This document shows positions 26,629 through 39,002 of a DNA stretch of 64,000 bases, piece by piece. The position numbers and the translations under genes were made by a program. Position 1 is the first letter of the stretch. Each line of letters opens with the position of its first letter. The DNA comes from Phylloscopus collybita (taxonomy: Eukaryota; Chordata; Aves; Passeriformes; Phylloscopidae). The notes under the pieces are model-generated. The model was not told the origin of the DNA. It made no database searches and saw only the letters and a program-made list of their open reading frames with translations. Where the stretch lies: contig JAJNNQ010000004.1 of the NCBI GenBank assembly GCA_027886175.1, forward strand, positions 18,209,501-18,273,500, written 5' to 3'.

Positions 26629-27140
26629 CATGGCCAGGTTTTGGTGGTGAGGGGGATACAGGGATCTGTGAGAAGCTGCTGTAAGCTTCCCCCACGTCTG
26701 ACAGAACCAGGGCTCCAGCGTGGAGCTGCTCTGGGTACAGCTCAGCCCAGCAGTGACAGTGGCAGCACATCTGGGCTGATGTGGGGCAAAGTTTCTGCAC
26801 AAGAGCAGCTGCAGGTGGAAAAGAGAGGGGTGGGAATATGGGAGAAACAGCCCTGCAGACCCCAGGGTGGTGCAGAAGAAGGGGCAGGAGCTGCTCCAGG
26901 CTCTGGAGCAGAGGTTCCTCTGCAGCCCCCAGAGAAGGCCAGGCTGAGCAGGGCTTTTCCTGAGGAAAGCTGTGTCCCCATGGGAATCACACACTGGAGC
27001 AGGTTTGCTGGCAGATTCTGTGGCCCTGTAGGGTACTCACATTGCAGCAGCCTGTTCCTGAAGGACTGAATCCCATGGAAAGGCACCCACACTGGAGCAG
27101 TTTGTGAGCAGCTGCAGCCCATGGAAAGTGTTGGAGCGGT
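26629..27140 (+). mobile_element. fragment of a long avian LTR with tandem units
   Basis: This segment is richer in GC than its flanks. It resembles, from memory, a long avian LTR whose consensus carries many degenerate copies of a 'CCC(A/G)TGG...CTGGAGCAG' unit. Here the unit starts at 26977, 27024, 27072 and 27118, a spacing of 46-48 bp. The fourth copy is cut off, after which AT-rich DNA resumes, so the polyadenylation region and 3' end of the LTR are missing. The plus orientation follows the remembered consensus. A 249-codon minus-strand frame (26742-27491) runs through it but is a by-product of the stop-poor repeat. The family name was not assigned, and an internal retroelement region is the main alternative. 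Confidence 0.6.
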
Positions 27141-30100
27141 TCTTCTGACAATTAAATTTATTTTTACCATGTTGAAAAATGTATTTGACACTGAACATTT
27201 AATCTCTGGAAGAAATCCTTCCATTCCTTTTGATTCACTGCAGAGCATGACCAGTTGGACTGGAGTTAACTTGGCTGGTGTTGCACTGAGATGAGGGCAT
27301 CCTGGTACCCTGCATTCTGCTGGCTGAGCAGCATTCCATTTTGTGGGACTGGCAGCTTTTGGCAAAAGGGGAATGGCAACAAGCAGCTGGAAGGCAGCAG
27401 CTTCTGCTCCCACAAATGTCCAACCAGTGAATGGCTGCTCAAGGCAGCAGGTTTGATATTTAAGTGATGGAATGTTTATCTTACTGGACATTTAACTACT
27501 AAAATGCATTGGTACCTTGTCCAAGTGTTATTCATTAAACATAGTCCTTTGGTTTACGTGACTTGTAAGTATATAATTCCTATCTTTCATTAAAAACTGA
27601 TTTGTTGTGCATAGTAAAGCATGACAATGAAAATCAAAGTAAAGCTTTTTCAACAAAATCCCTTGTTAAAAGAGAATATTTCTTCTAAGGAAATATTTAT
27701 AAGCCAAATATTTTGGAAAATGATTAGCTGCTGATTCACATCCCACGTCTTGAACTTTGTGCTGAACTAAAAAAGAACTGCACAGATGTGTGACAAAGAA
27801 TCAAGGACATTTCTGCATCTCTGCTGAAGCAAGTTCACATTTAATAATCAAATTCTTGGCAGGAATATTTCTGCAGCCTGTGTCAGTGGAGCATGCATGA
27901 GCTTAGAAAGGAAGTTTATATAATTATCTCATTATCTAATTTCAATAATAAAATAATTGAGTTGCCTAAATGCCTATCAGTGGCAAACCAATGGAAATGG
28001 TAGATCTGTAGATGTGAGTAGAAAGCTTAACTCATCAGTCTGATGGAATCAGCCTGATCTCTGAACTACTCTCCTTCCTGGGTGAAATGTTTGCTTTCTA
28101 TTCATTTTTGCTAGAATGCTTCTAGTGGGTGATTTAATTTTCTCATTATGAACCCCCTTTGCAGGTCCCCCTTTACCTCTGGCAGCAGAAAAGCTGACTT
28201 GTGAAGTCAACACAGCTGACTGGGAAAACAAACACCTGAGGCAGGTGCAGTGGCTGCCTTTGCCTGCAGGGCAGCTTTGGTAGGAGCATATTTGGGATAT
28301 GGATCCATCAGGCGAGGTGGGTGAGGCACTCTGAGAGCATCTGGCTCTCTGGATGGATGGACACACAGATGGAGGAGTTCTGAGTGACTGAACAGCATCG
28401 AGGTTATTCAGCAAGCTGGCACAAATTTGTTATCTGTGAGGAAGCCTGCAGTGGGGCTGAGACCATTCCAGCTGAAAACCTGGAACTGAGGGAGCATGGA
28501 AGGTGGTAGGGAAATACAAAGAAAGCCATATTAATTAATATTAATTGTAGAAGATTAGCTTTTAAATTAAAATCTTAAGTAGTTATAGAGGGAGTTTGCA
28601 CATCAGGAAGAAGTAGGACATGGTATAAAAGCACCTTGCTTCATTTGCAATCCAAATGAAAACATGCAAAATGGGTTTTTTTGCAATTTATGGTACTCTT
28701 AGAAATTGGGACTGATCCCACAACCAAAAATCATTGCAGTAGGACCAAAAAAAGAATTGTGTGCTTGACAGTAGCTGTCACAGGATAGTGTCTGCAAAAT
28801 TATATTCAAATGGATGAAATTTATTGATTACTGACCTGTTGAATAGCACATGGAATCCTTTTGAAGGAGGCTAACCATTGCTTCTAATGGCATTAGTTTA
28901 TCTCTCCTACCTCTTCTGCTTTCCCAATTTATGAATTCCCTGATTTTTGGCAACTTTTGGTTTTGTACTTAGGCTTAGGCTGTGTAATTTAGCATTATAA
29001 ATAGCTGAGACTGGCAAGCACTGTGTAACTGATAATGTATCCAGCAGTTTCTTTTCTGTTCTGGAGTAATTGTAAACAAGAATGAAACTGATTATTTCAG
29101 CAAACAGTCACAAAAATCGGTTTTAATTTTAGATTTTTGTCTACAGCCAATAAAAAGAGGATGGATTGTATTGATGAATCTCTGCTGAGGATGGATGGAG
29201 CCAAGAACTGCCATAACTGCACAAAGGATTCCCATGGATCTTTGTTTTGTGTGACTGTGGAAAAAGAGGAAAAAGAGGTGGATTTGTGTTGCCTGCAAGC
29301 TTATCCCTCACTGCTGAGCACTTTGTTTATCCATTCTCCAGCAAAGATGCACTTTGTTGTCATGTTTGATTGTTAAGAGGTTTTATGAGGTCTTCTCAGG
29401 CTTGACTCCATTTGGAATGACTTTAAGGTTATTCTGTCCTTAAGGCAGGAGCATCAAGGCTCTCCTGCTCTCACTGGAGCGTGTGTAACACAGAGCAAGT
29501 CAGTGCTGCCAGTGAACTGAATTCTTCAGTGTGCAAGGAAGGAGTCCCAGTGAGCAGAGTTTTGCTCATCTGCTCCCTGCAGAGAAATGACATTTGTTCT
29601 CCACAGCATTTTCTCTTGAGAGGACCAGTTATTGGCTTATGTCACAAGCACTCTACCATTCCTCAGTGATTTATTCCTCCAGGCATACATGGATCTCTTT
29701 CACTACTCAGTGATCCAAGTTCCACTCTTATTGATTGCAGGAGTGTGTGGTGGCTGTGAGGACAGAAATTGCTCCTGAGTGTGAGTTAAAGCTCACCTGG
29801 TTTTGTTTTGGGTCCAGTGCTGCAAAGCGTGGTGTGTTTGTATGAACACACACATGCTTATAGGGATAAAGGGCTTCAGTAGCCCTTAGTATTCATTAGC
29901 TGACCCTAATTCTCTCCAGGACTCTGCTACTGGTACAGACTTACAAAGCCTGTCAGGATAACCAGAATAGCAATAGACAATCAGAATAGCAGATTTCCCC
30001 TACTTCCTTTACCTTCTGCAGCTGGTTTGAGGGTAAGTAGCAGACAATATATATAATTAATTGATAATATGATATTAGCTTATACATTATTGTGTGTAGG

Positions 30101-32502
30101 GTAACGTTTTTTCCTTGTGTTGAGGGTGATTAAAACAACCAATTTCAAGACAGAAAGCAAAAAATAAGAACAAGGAAGTGATGTTAAAATTTGATGGCAA
30201 GCAAACCTCCCCGCATCCCTTATGGCCCTGTTACTGGATTTCTCTGGTGACATTACATCTGTATCACTCCTGGAATTAAATCTGTGCTTTCTCATCTGAG
30301 TAAGGTTTTAGTATTTTCTCTCTTTGTTGCTTTCTGAAGGAGCCATTTAGGAGATGAAGTGTATAAGAATGCAGTAAAATAATTAAATCCTGTGGCAGCT
30401 GTTGTGATGAGCAAACTGTGTTGGCTTGGCTTGGGCCAAGTGTCATTTTAGTGTCACCTGGGACTGCCATTGGCACTTTGGAGGCCCTTCTCTATTGCAA
30501 TACAGTTTTTTTTTAGGCTTGAGCATGAGCAGGAAAAGAAATAATTCAGAAATAATCAAAAAGAATGGGGAGGTAACCCAGTGATGAACTTAGTCCAGCC
30601 TGAACTTATGGGTTTTTTAGCCTTCCTGGTTAAATATACTACGCCAACAGTTCTGGTGCTTTACACAGTACATTAAACAGCTTAATCACATTGTCCTCTC
30701 TCACATTCATAAATTTAGTGTTTGTATTCCTGAAGCAGCTGTTTTCTTCTCTTGCTCTACTTTAGTCTTCTTCAGAATACAAATTCCATCTCATTTCCAT
30801 TTTTTCCAGACCTAATGCTTTAAAGTTTTGTTCTACTCTTTGGTTTTAAACCCTTTAGACCAAAAATTGAGTGGTTTGAAGGCCACTCTTATTTTTCAAA
30901 TAAAATATTCCTTTGCTGTTAAACATTTCCCAGTATTCTTGATCATCCTTTTGGAAGGAGGGTCTTCTGGGACAGTATCTGAGACAGAAGAGCTTGTTCC
31001 TCTTCTTGAATTTGACTTGATTGCTTTCATGCAGAACTAATTGCCATGTTTTCACAGGTAACTCCTCATTCTGGATGCACTTCAGTTTTTACACATCAAA
31101 GACTAAGACAGACTTTGGAGATGGAACTTTTAAGATGGAAATTAATAGGGGCTGTGCTTTGTCCTTCAGAAAACTTCAGCCCTAAAGTGTTATGGATTTG
31201 GCAGTTAAAAATTTTGGTAATAGTGGCAGATACTGCTAACACCTCTTCCCCTTCTCCCCCCTTTGCTACAGGTTGAAGTCCTGTACAGTGAAGTCTGCTT
31301 CTCTTTAAAATCTGAAAAAGATTGTGATTATATCACTCAAGCAATTCTTCAGAAAACACCTTATAGATATAGTTTTAAATATCTCCTTATTTATGCAAAA
31401 TTTATATACATGCTCATTAAATAACTAAAAAATTGGCTAAGATTATTGTTCCTTTTTACACATTTATAGCACAATGGATAGAAAAGCTCCCAGAAGTACT
31501 TGAGGAAAGATCTAGCCCAGATTTGTAGGTTGAGAGTCTGATACAAAATGTGGAAAGCCTGTCTAGCTTTTATTAATGCCATCTTCTCACTTAGTCCCTG
31601 CTCCCTCCCAGAAGGCCAATCTGTAAGCTTGGAGAGACAACTGCAAAGCCATTTGCAGCTGGCTGGCAGGCTGGAGAGAAACATCCTGAATATCTAAAGC
31701 TGATATGAAAAAAAAATTCTAAAATCACTTCTACTACACCACAAAGATTATAGGACATTTCACAAACAGACCAGAATAAAAAAATATTCAGTGATAGCTT
31801 AGACTGCTCAAAAACTTTATAATTGGATTTGAGATAAATTTTTGTTCCTTTGTCTTGCTGTCACATTTCAGAAGTGCAGTAATGTTTCCAAGTTTCAAGA
31901 GGAAGATGTCCTGCATGGATGGGACGTATAAATTTAAATTCAAATAGTTCCTACATAATAAAACCCCACACAAGTGTTGGGACATGGAAAGTGTTAAAAT
32001 GCATCACCAGTAATATTACAGATGATTATATTTGGCACCTGGTGTAGAACATACCTGTGAAACAGGAATTACCATCTAAATGACTAAAACTCCCACAGAG
32101 ACGATGGAATGTATTTATTGGGTGGCTGACAAGCTGATAACAAAGACTTATGTAACTGTAACTCTGGATTTGTCAGGTTAAAATAACTATTCTCTATAAA
32201 CTGTACACACGACCAGAAGGCTGAGCTGTTGCACTTGGGTGTACTTGGTGCAGTCTCCTTGTCTTTGTCTTAACTCCTGAACTTCCTCATTTGTGTTCTT
32301 CCCATTTATCCACCCCTGGTCCAGCTGAGAAGAGAGTGAGCCAGGAGCTGGATGGGAGTTTGGTCATCAGCCAAAGCTGACACCACAGTCAGAGACAATT
32401 CTGTGTCAAATCTGCAGCCCAAACTAGTCTCTGAAGGGAATCAAGTGATAAATGCCTGAAAATGAGACCTTCGCTTCTAGAAAAGGTGCATTGTTGGGTT
32501 CT
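27141..32502. other. unique noncoding DNA
   Basis: No gene or transposable element was recognised. At 31250-31271 a pyrimidine tract ends in CTACAG and is followed by about 50 open codons to a TAA. It looks like a possible terminal exon but has no other support. An AT palindrome (about 28530-28545) is short and common in AT-rich DNA. Confidence 0.5.
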
Positions 32503-32528
32503 ACTTTTTTGTTGGTTTTTTTTTTTTC
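32503..32528 (+). repeat. poly-T/G tract
   Basis: T runs are separated by GTTGG, again T/G on the top strand. Confidence 0.8.
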
Positions 32529-33699
32529 CATTGGTTAGTTGTTGTTTGATTTTTAGCATGGGACAGGTATAAATGACGTGTCCTGGAATAAATTTATGCT
32601 GGAAACTGCTCCTTTAGCTGTTAGACAGTGAAGAAGCTGTGCTACTTCAGAGGAAGATCAGTCAGAAAAAATTCATTAATTTAGAATAAGATGCATCACT
32701 TAGGAGAGGTTTATATGACACAGTGGTGTCCAGCACTGAAGGGCTGTATTGGGTGATGCAGGGAATCCTGTCTGTGCCTGTGTTTGTGAGGATTATGCAG
32801 AAGTTCCTCCTCAGCTGTGAATTTACAATATGATGTATTGCCAGGCTCCTGAGGAGACTCTGTTTATTTTAGTGATGCTTATGGGCATATGCAATGTCAT
32901 CTATCCTGAGACTGCACTTAGCCACAGGTTAAATCTCTCAGGTATTTATTTGGCTTACAATCATGGCTTGGTTCTCTTTCCTACCACGTGAGAAAAGCAC
33001 ACACCCATCCCCAGGTTTTCCAGATAGCTGTTCAAGTAAGTATAAAGCAGAAAAGGCTGGCTGCTATTGTAAACAGAATGGGAAAGGAGTGGCAGAGATG
33101 TGAAACTGCTCCTCTGTTATAAGACTGGCATGAAAAGAGATGGAGATTTTTACACATTTGCTCTCAAAATCTAAGTGGTCCACTGAGAAGTTTAAAATAC
33201 TGCCATAAATACATGAGGCTTTAATTAATTATGCCTGCATCTAAAGTTCCCAAAGCTTTTTAGTGACACTGAAAGATCATAAAAAAAGAGTGTGGTGGAA
33301 AATAAAACTAAGGGTTCACAAAAATGCTGGTTGATTGATGGTGCTGTAAGGACAGTGTGTGTGTGGTCATAGATGCACAATCATGCTGATGTCTAAAGTA
33401 AAAGTCCATAGGCAAACCCTTGGCCAGGTCTTTTTCCAAGATTAGTTTCATGAGAAAGTGACAATTTATTAAAAGGTTTTAAGAAAAGGTCAGGTTCTGA
33501 TAAAGCTTCAGAAGAGAAGTTATTTTAGGTCCAGCATGATTACCTGATAATGAGGGACCCAGCAGGCTGGGTTTTATGGCATTCATTAAGGGGCGAGAGA
33601 AGGGAGATCTTAGGTCTGATTTAATGTCTATTCCTGTCTTCTCCCTCAGAAAACCTCGGGTTAGCAGAAACTGAGAAAGTGAGGAGAAAAATGAAATTA
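32529..33699. other. unique noncoding DNA
   Basis: No gene or repeat was recognised. The segment next to the CR1 on its 5' side (33480-33700) shows no clear CR1 similarity by eye, although a more diverged part of the element cannot be excluded. Confidence 0.5.
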
Positions 33700-34000
33700 T
33701 TTTTGCATAGATACCTTTCATCAAGAAACTTTTTACAAGGGCACATAGTACCAGGAAAAGGAGGGGTGGCTTCAAACTGCCAGGGAGTAAGTTTGAAGCT
33801 GATATTAGGGAAAATTCTCCCCTTGTGAGGATGGAGATGCCCTGGCACAGGTTGCTCAAAGAACTGTGAAGTGTCCAGGGCCAGGTTGGATGGGGCTTGG
33901 AGCACCCTGGGCTACTGGAAGGTATCCTTGCCCATGGCAGGGGTGCAATGGGATGAGCTTTAGGGTTCTTCCCAGCCCAAACCATTCTGGGATTCTGACC
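33700..34000 (+). mobile_element. CR1 LINE 3' end
   Basis: This is the last roughly 300 bp of a 5'-truncated CR1 retrotransposon, covering the 3' end of the reverse transcriptase frame and the 3' UTR. Recognisable blocks are an AGGAAAAGGAGGGGTGGC-like segment at about 33755, the CCCTGGCACAGGTTGCTCA block at 33840-33858, the CCAGGTTGGATGGGGCTTGG block at 33881-33900, and a closing ACCATTCTGGGATTCTGA tail at about 33981-33998. CR1 mobilises by target-primed reverse transcription and usually leaves such 5'-truncated copies. The reading frame is broken and the copy is inactive. Minus-strand frames here (33479-33985, 33621-33905) are shadows of the repeat. Confidence 0.88.
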
Positions 34001-36754
34001 CAGCCATGGTTTTACCTGAGCCTCCTCTCACTACCTCAGTCACTCCCCAGCAGGTTTTTTTTCAGTGTTACCTCTTTCCCACTGAATGCGCAGGGAAGTA
34101 CCCAGCAAGGACAAAGATCCCTGACGCTGAAACAGCCCCATGTGCCAGTCTCAGGCGACAGCTCCCTTCTGCATTGACTTGAAAATCCTTCCCCCTCCCT
34201 TTCCTTCCCTTCCCTGGTTCATTCTGCCCAAGCAGATTTGCTCTGGACGTGCTGAAGTTGGGACTTCTGAACGCTCTGGAACTTTTCCTGTGGAATCAAA
34301 AGTGAAATCCTGTGCCTTTGTGTGTCACTACAAAAATGCTGTTTGAGACTGGGGAGAGTAGAGCTGTTTCATTAAGAATGCAGTCAGAGCCCAGCGCCAG
34401 CACTGAGTGTCTCGTTAGAGCACTGCAGCAATGAACTGTTCTCTGAGGCAACAGGCAAATAATACATTCAGATATGGATTTTTCTCTTATTTCATCTTCC
34501 TTAGATATCTTTATTTTCAGAGGGAATCACGTAATGCCTTTACACTGATAAAAGTCAAAGCAAAAATATTGGTAAAAGCACTCTGTGGTGTTTGAAAGCT
34601 CCCACTACAGCCTGCCTGGACTGAGTTTCTGTCAGGTGTCTCTGTGTGTTTGATTTCTGCCTTTAGCAGCTGTTTCAAGTCAAAGAGGCCTTGACTTGTA
34701 TAATTTAGTGCTGATTTGTAGCTGGGATACATATGTGTTCAAATAAACATAACATCCAATTCAGAGGTCATGATTACCCTGTGCTCAGCCTCCCAGTCAC
34801 AGAGCTGACTCTCATTTACATGCAGCACAGCTACCAGTGCTCCATTCTCTTTCTAGAGACAAGAAGGTGTCCTTAGATTTAAAAATCCCTCCTCTGATTT
34901 GCTTCTGGAGAAACAAATTGAACCAACTTGGTGCTGTAAATGGCATTTAGTGTTTGCATCACAAGGACTAGGGGTTCACAGGGAATACCTCAGCAGGTGT
35001 CTCGGGATATTATGAATTGAACAATGATAAAAGAGCCCATGTGGAGACTCAGAAAAATACCCAGGAGACAGAGAGATGTAACAGCTTGTGTTCACAAAGG
35101 TGGCAGGGAGGCCATAACGATGTGTTTCTTTTTAGGAGAAAGGAAAAATTAAGGCCATACAAAAGCAGGCCCAGGAGCACACAGGATCAGTTTTTGTAGC
35201 TGCTTCCAGACTTCATCAGAATACAAAGTGAGGGAAATTACTGAAGGCTATGCTGACAGAAGTTTGTGGAATTGTCATTATCAAAACTCAGGTAGGTCTC
35301 CAGCCATGCTGTGGACAGTTATGAATTCATAATATTTTGCATCAGTGCAAAATAGTGACTGAAGCAGTGAATTGCAACACACATTCACAGGCAATCTCTG
35401 TCAAAAAGGTGTTGGACTTTCAGAATTTTTAAAATGCTCATGGGCAATGTGACTGATGGATAGATGCAATATTTCTTTTTAGGATGAGCTTAAAAGCTTT
35501 TTAATCCCTTACTGCTGCTTCATTCTTTCCCTCCACCTCCCTTGCATGTCTCAAATGAAAATACCACATGAAAGAAATTCAAGTGTACATTTCTAATCCA
35601 TGTAACTGCGTAGCTGCAACGGACTTTAAGGACCTCAACTTCTATTTTTTGAATACCCAGATGATGGAGACACACACTACATCAAGTCAGACTTTATAAC
35701 CTTTGTCTGTCTCAAAAAACTGAGAAATCCTTTTAGAATATAAAGTGGGCTTTGGCTGCAGTGAAGTTTGGCAAGTGTTCCTGACTGCCACAGCACATTT
35801 GTAGCTAAACTGACAGTGCAGATTCTCTAAATATCCAAGCACAGCCAGGTTTATCACATTCTGCCTCTTGATGTTTGTAAATTAGTCTTGCTTCTCTCTA
35901 ATAAAAATCCTTGTAGCAGAACCAAGTGTTCAGCAATTCTATGACAGGAGACACTATTATTTTGGAAGCACAGCTATTTTTCTTCAAATTAACTTGTTGA
36001 CAAGAGGAAAACCATGCTGGAGTCGCTCAGAACATTTCTTGCTACATGACAAAAAAGTCTCTTCTATCACTTGCAATTTTAACGTGCTGTGCTTTTGTGG
36101 AGAAAAGAACTTTATACGCTGACATCTCAATGGCACTCACATCTTTATATCTCAAAAATAAAAAACCAAAAAACCTAGAGGTCAGTTCATGAAAGCAATT
36201 CCAGGCCTGCTGAAGGCTCAAAAAATCAGCTTTTGTCCCAATATTGACCAATCTTTGGGTTGACATCATTCTCAGCTTAAAGGTTTAAATTTCTTTGAAC
36301 TCTTGGTATAAGTTTCCCAGAAGACAAAAATAAAGATCGCCATATGTGTTATATGAGATTTAAACTCTATCCAGAATTAGATTAAACTGAAATCAAATTG
36401 ACATTGTTGTTTTAGTTTTGAGTGCTCTGCTGGTGGTTTGACTTTATGAAGCATTACAATTTAAGACTGGAAAAGAAAACAGGGTCCGATCAGTATATTA
36501 ACTTCCACAAAGAGAGGGAGAGCGGCAGAATTGCTGTAATTTCCTTTTAATTAAAAAAACCTCCAAATTATTGAAGTGTGTAGAAGTGTTATGCAAGTTC
36601 ATGTCCAGTGCCACTGGCTAAAAAACAGCTGCAATCCAGGCAGGGGCTTTGCCCTCTACCTTTCAGAGCCTCCTCAAACCTTCAGCCCTTCCTCAAACGT
36701 TTGGTTGGCAGCCTTGTGTGCACACAGCAAGAAAAGGAGTGCCTGTGCTTCCAG
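34001..36754. other. unique noncoding DNA
   Basis: No gene was recognised. A donor-like CAGGTAGGT (about 35289-35297) follows an open stretch starting after TTTTTGTAG (35199). The borders are weak, and this is not called as an exon. Confidence 0.5.
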
Positions 36755-36755
36755 A

Positions 36756-36809
<54 letters not shown>
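36755..36809 (+). repeat. (AAT)n microsatellite, about 18 units
   Basis: About 55 nt of uninterrupted AAT repeat. Its purity and length make it likely to vary in length between individuals. The poly-Asn, poly-Ile and poly-Ile/stop-free frames across it (36576-36926, 36649-37038 and minus 36693-36980) are artefacts of the repeat, not homopeptide proteins. Confidence 0.97.
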
Positions 36810-36810
<1 letters not shown>

Positions 36811-37588
36811 CAATCCCACCTCCAAAATTCAGACATTTCTGCAGTGCAGCTCAAAATGCTCAGCCCAGCTGCAGCATCAGCTGTACCCAGAGCAGAGGGG
36901 GATGGACGGGTAGTTTTTTGTTTTGAAGTGCAGGACTTAAATGCAAAGTTAGCCATCCTAGAGTTTTGTCCCTTTTCCATTATTTTAAGTGCAGTGCTGT
37001 TTCCCAGTATCCAAAAGAACAGCTCTTCTCAGCAATAGCCTTTCCATGGGAAGTGCTGCTCAGAGCTCTGGAGTGCAGGTTCTGACAAGGCAATGGTGAG
37101 CCCTGCTGGCCTCCCTTCAGAGCCAAAGAGGGATTTTACATCTGTGCTTTTCTCTAAAAGCAGCTAGTGGCATGAAAAGATTTGATTTGTAAATGTCTAA
37201 GGCAATAGACTTCATCTTTATAGCGCTGAGAGAAAGGAAGTGAGGCACTGAATTGCACAGCTGCCTGCAGAAGAACCACTTTCTTCTCCAAGATCACCAT
37301 TTATCAGGCAGATGAAACAGGAATATTTCTGTGAGCATTGTCTCAAGAGCAGTACAGAATATATCTACCACCTCCTCAAGCATGTGCAGTTTTAATGATT
37401 TTCCACCTGCCAAAAAAATCTGAAGTTCTGCAGACTCCTTTGCCCTCCTGCTACACCTTTACTTCCACTTGTTAAAAACTGATTATTCAAGCATTCACTG
37501 TAAGTAGTGGACAGAATTCACTAGATAAAGAATCACTCAATAATCACCTTTTCTTTTTTTTTTTTTTTAAGTAAAAATCAATAATCAG
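36810..37588. other. unique noncoding DNA with T run
   Basis: No gene was recognised. A run of about 15 T (about 37554-37568) lies 20 nt upstream of the CR1 copy. Confidence 0.55.
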
Positions 37589-37812
37589 GTTGGATATGAG
37601 GAAAAATTCCTTAATTGCACGAGTGGTCTGGCATTGGAATGAGCTGCCCAAGGAAGTGGAGGAGTCTCAAACCCTGGATGTGTTCAGTACAAGAGTGGAG
37701 CTGGTGGCACTTTGCCCCAATACCACCATGGCCACTCAATCATCTCCCAAGGGTTGGGTTTGGTGACCTTGGAGAGATTTTCCAACCTTAATGATTCTGT
37801 CATTCTGTGATC
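37589..37812 (+). mobile_element. CR1 LINE 3' end
   Basis: A 5'-truncated CR1 copy of about 224 bp. It begins at the GGTTGGATATGAGGAAAAAT block, passes through the TGGAATGAGCTGCCCAAGG block (37637-37655) and ends with TTTTCCAACCTTAATGATTC followed by two copies of the ATTCTGT unit that forms the family's 3' tail (37793-37809). Sequence between 37690 and 37740 has diverged. It is noncoding and inactive. This is the clearest CR1 of the window because the whole 3' tail is present. Confidence 0.93.
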
Positions 37813-38164
37813 AGCCTTTGTACTTAGCAAGAATCAATATCAGTAATCCCTCTTTGCTTTTAGGGTGAGGACATCTGAAAACATTTGTGTATGTAAATCT
37901 GTCACACCAGGGAATGTGTGGGGTATGACATAAAGACGACTCCAGCCCCAAAATGCACAAACTCACAGCAAATTTTAGATATCTGCAGGTGTAAACAATA
38001 AAAACCTAGATAAGGAATCACTTGGAAAATGATTTATCCTGAATAAAACGGCATATTTGGACAGTGTAGAGTGTTTTTAGTAGGTCACATCTCTTAGCAG
38101 CTGTGAAGGTTTAAATGGGAGATCGTTTAAGGCATTAAAATCCTCCTTCTTTAACTCTCTGCAG
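37813..38164. other. unique noncoding DNA
   Basis: Nothing was recognised except the pyrimidine tract CCTCCTTCTTTAACTCTCTG (38143-38162), which serves the exon-like segment that follows. Confidence 0.55.
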
Positions 38165-38218
38165 ATTCACCCAGTGCTCAGTGGTGCTCATGCAGCTCTC
38201 AGAGGTTCAGGAACTGGG
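38165..38218 (+). other. candidate 54-nt coding exon
   Basis: A strong pyrimidine tract ends in CTGCAG (38164) and is followed by 54 nt ending at GGG|GTAAGT, a near-consensus donor at 38219-38224. The length is a multiple of three and all three frames are open, so the phase cannot be read. One frame gives FTQCSVVLMQLSEVQELG, which is protein-like. The gene was not recognised and no partner exon is close by. A lone 54-nt segment with both splice signals could be a real small exon, a noncoding RNA exon, or a pseudo-exon, which are frequent in introns. It is on the same strand as the candidate at 19803. Confidence 0.35.
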
Positions 38219-38904
38219 GTAAGTGGGAATTCTGTCTGGGAAATGGCAAAGGATTTCCATCTAAACTTCAGCAACTCTCATCTGATATTGAAGTCAGAAA
38301 ACAACAAAGGGCATAAAATTACATACAGAGCAGTATTAATAATTTAAAAATATATATTTCAGTGACTAAAACTGAAAAAAAATGCATAAAAATTTAAACT
38401 GAGCTAGACAAAGAAGATAAGATTTTCCTTTAATAACCCCATCTTAGATATTGATTGCTATTTTTCTTACAAGAGTTTTGCCAGCTATCTCAAAGAATCT
38501 GTCCTTTGAGCATAAAACCAGTAGAGACCAATTAAATCACAGAACATCCTCCAGTAACTTACATTGGACAGCCAGAACTAAAATATTTTTAGTGCAGCTT
38601 AGGAAGTCAGAGCATTCTGAAATTTCATACTCTGTTTGATCTTTCGACAGATAAATGTAGAAGGCTCAGAAGAACTGGCATTTATTTGAAAAATTGCTTT
38701 TTATATCCAGTAATAAAATATGCAAATATATAAAGTCTTTCCCTACCCCATGTTTAAGTTATCTGAACCAGTTCTCCATGTATTTCTTTAGATTTTAAGT
38801 CAATTTTAATTAAATGTTTCACATCTCACAAAATCAAGAGAGACGTCTCAAAACTTCAGTCAAATATTTGAAGATAAATTTCACAGAAATACAAAACTCA
38901 AACT
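38219..38904. other. unique AT-rich DNA
   Basis: No gene or repeat was recognised. Confidence 0.5.
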
Positions 38905-39002
38905 TGAATAAGTTGCTTTTTCTGCCAAAGAAGCTTTAAGCACCAAGTTACTTAGAATCTTTAAAATGTTCTTAGATTATGATATTGCGCAGTGTCCAAA
39001 TT
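38905..39002 (+). repeat. direct repeat copy A (98 bp)
   Basis: It begins TGAATAAGTT and ends TGTCCAAATT. It aligns with 40021-40120 in the same orientation with about 85 of 98 positions identical and one 2-nt gap. No known family was recognised. Similarity stops abruptly on both sides. Confidence 0.85.

Noticed and set aside
26742..27491. 249-codon minus-strand open frame, the longest in the window
   Set aside because: About half of it is the reverse strand of the GC-richer long-LTR fragment. No domain was recognised, and overlapping frames on the other strand are also open, which points to stop-poor repeat DNA.
31250..31423. Possible terminal exon after a CTACAG acceptor
   Set aside because: Open for about 50 codons but with an AT-rich, featureless peptide and no donor or partner exon.
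33479..33985. 168-codon minus-strand open frame
   Set aside because: Largely antisense to the plus-strand CR1 copy at 33700-34000.
36576..37038. Proteins with long Asn or Ile homopeptides
   Set aside because: Artefacts of translating the (AAT)n microsatellite.
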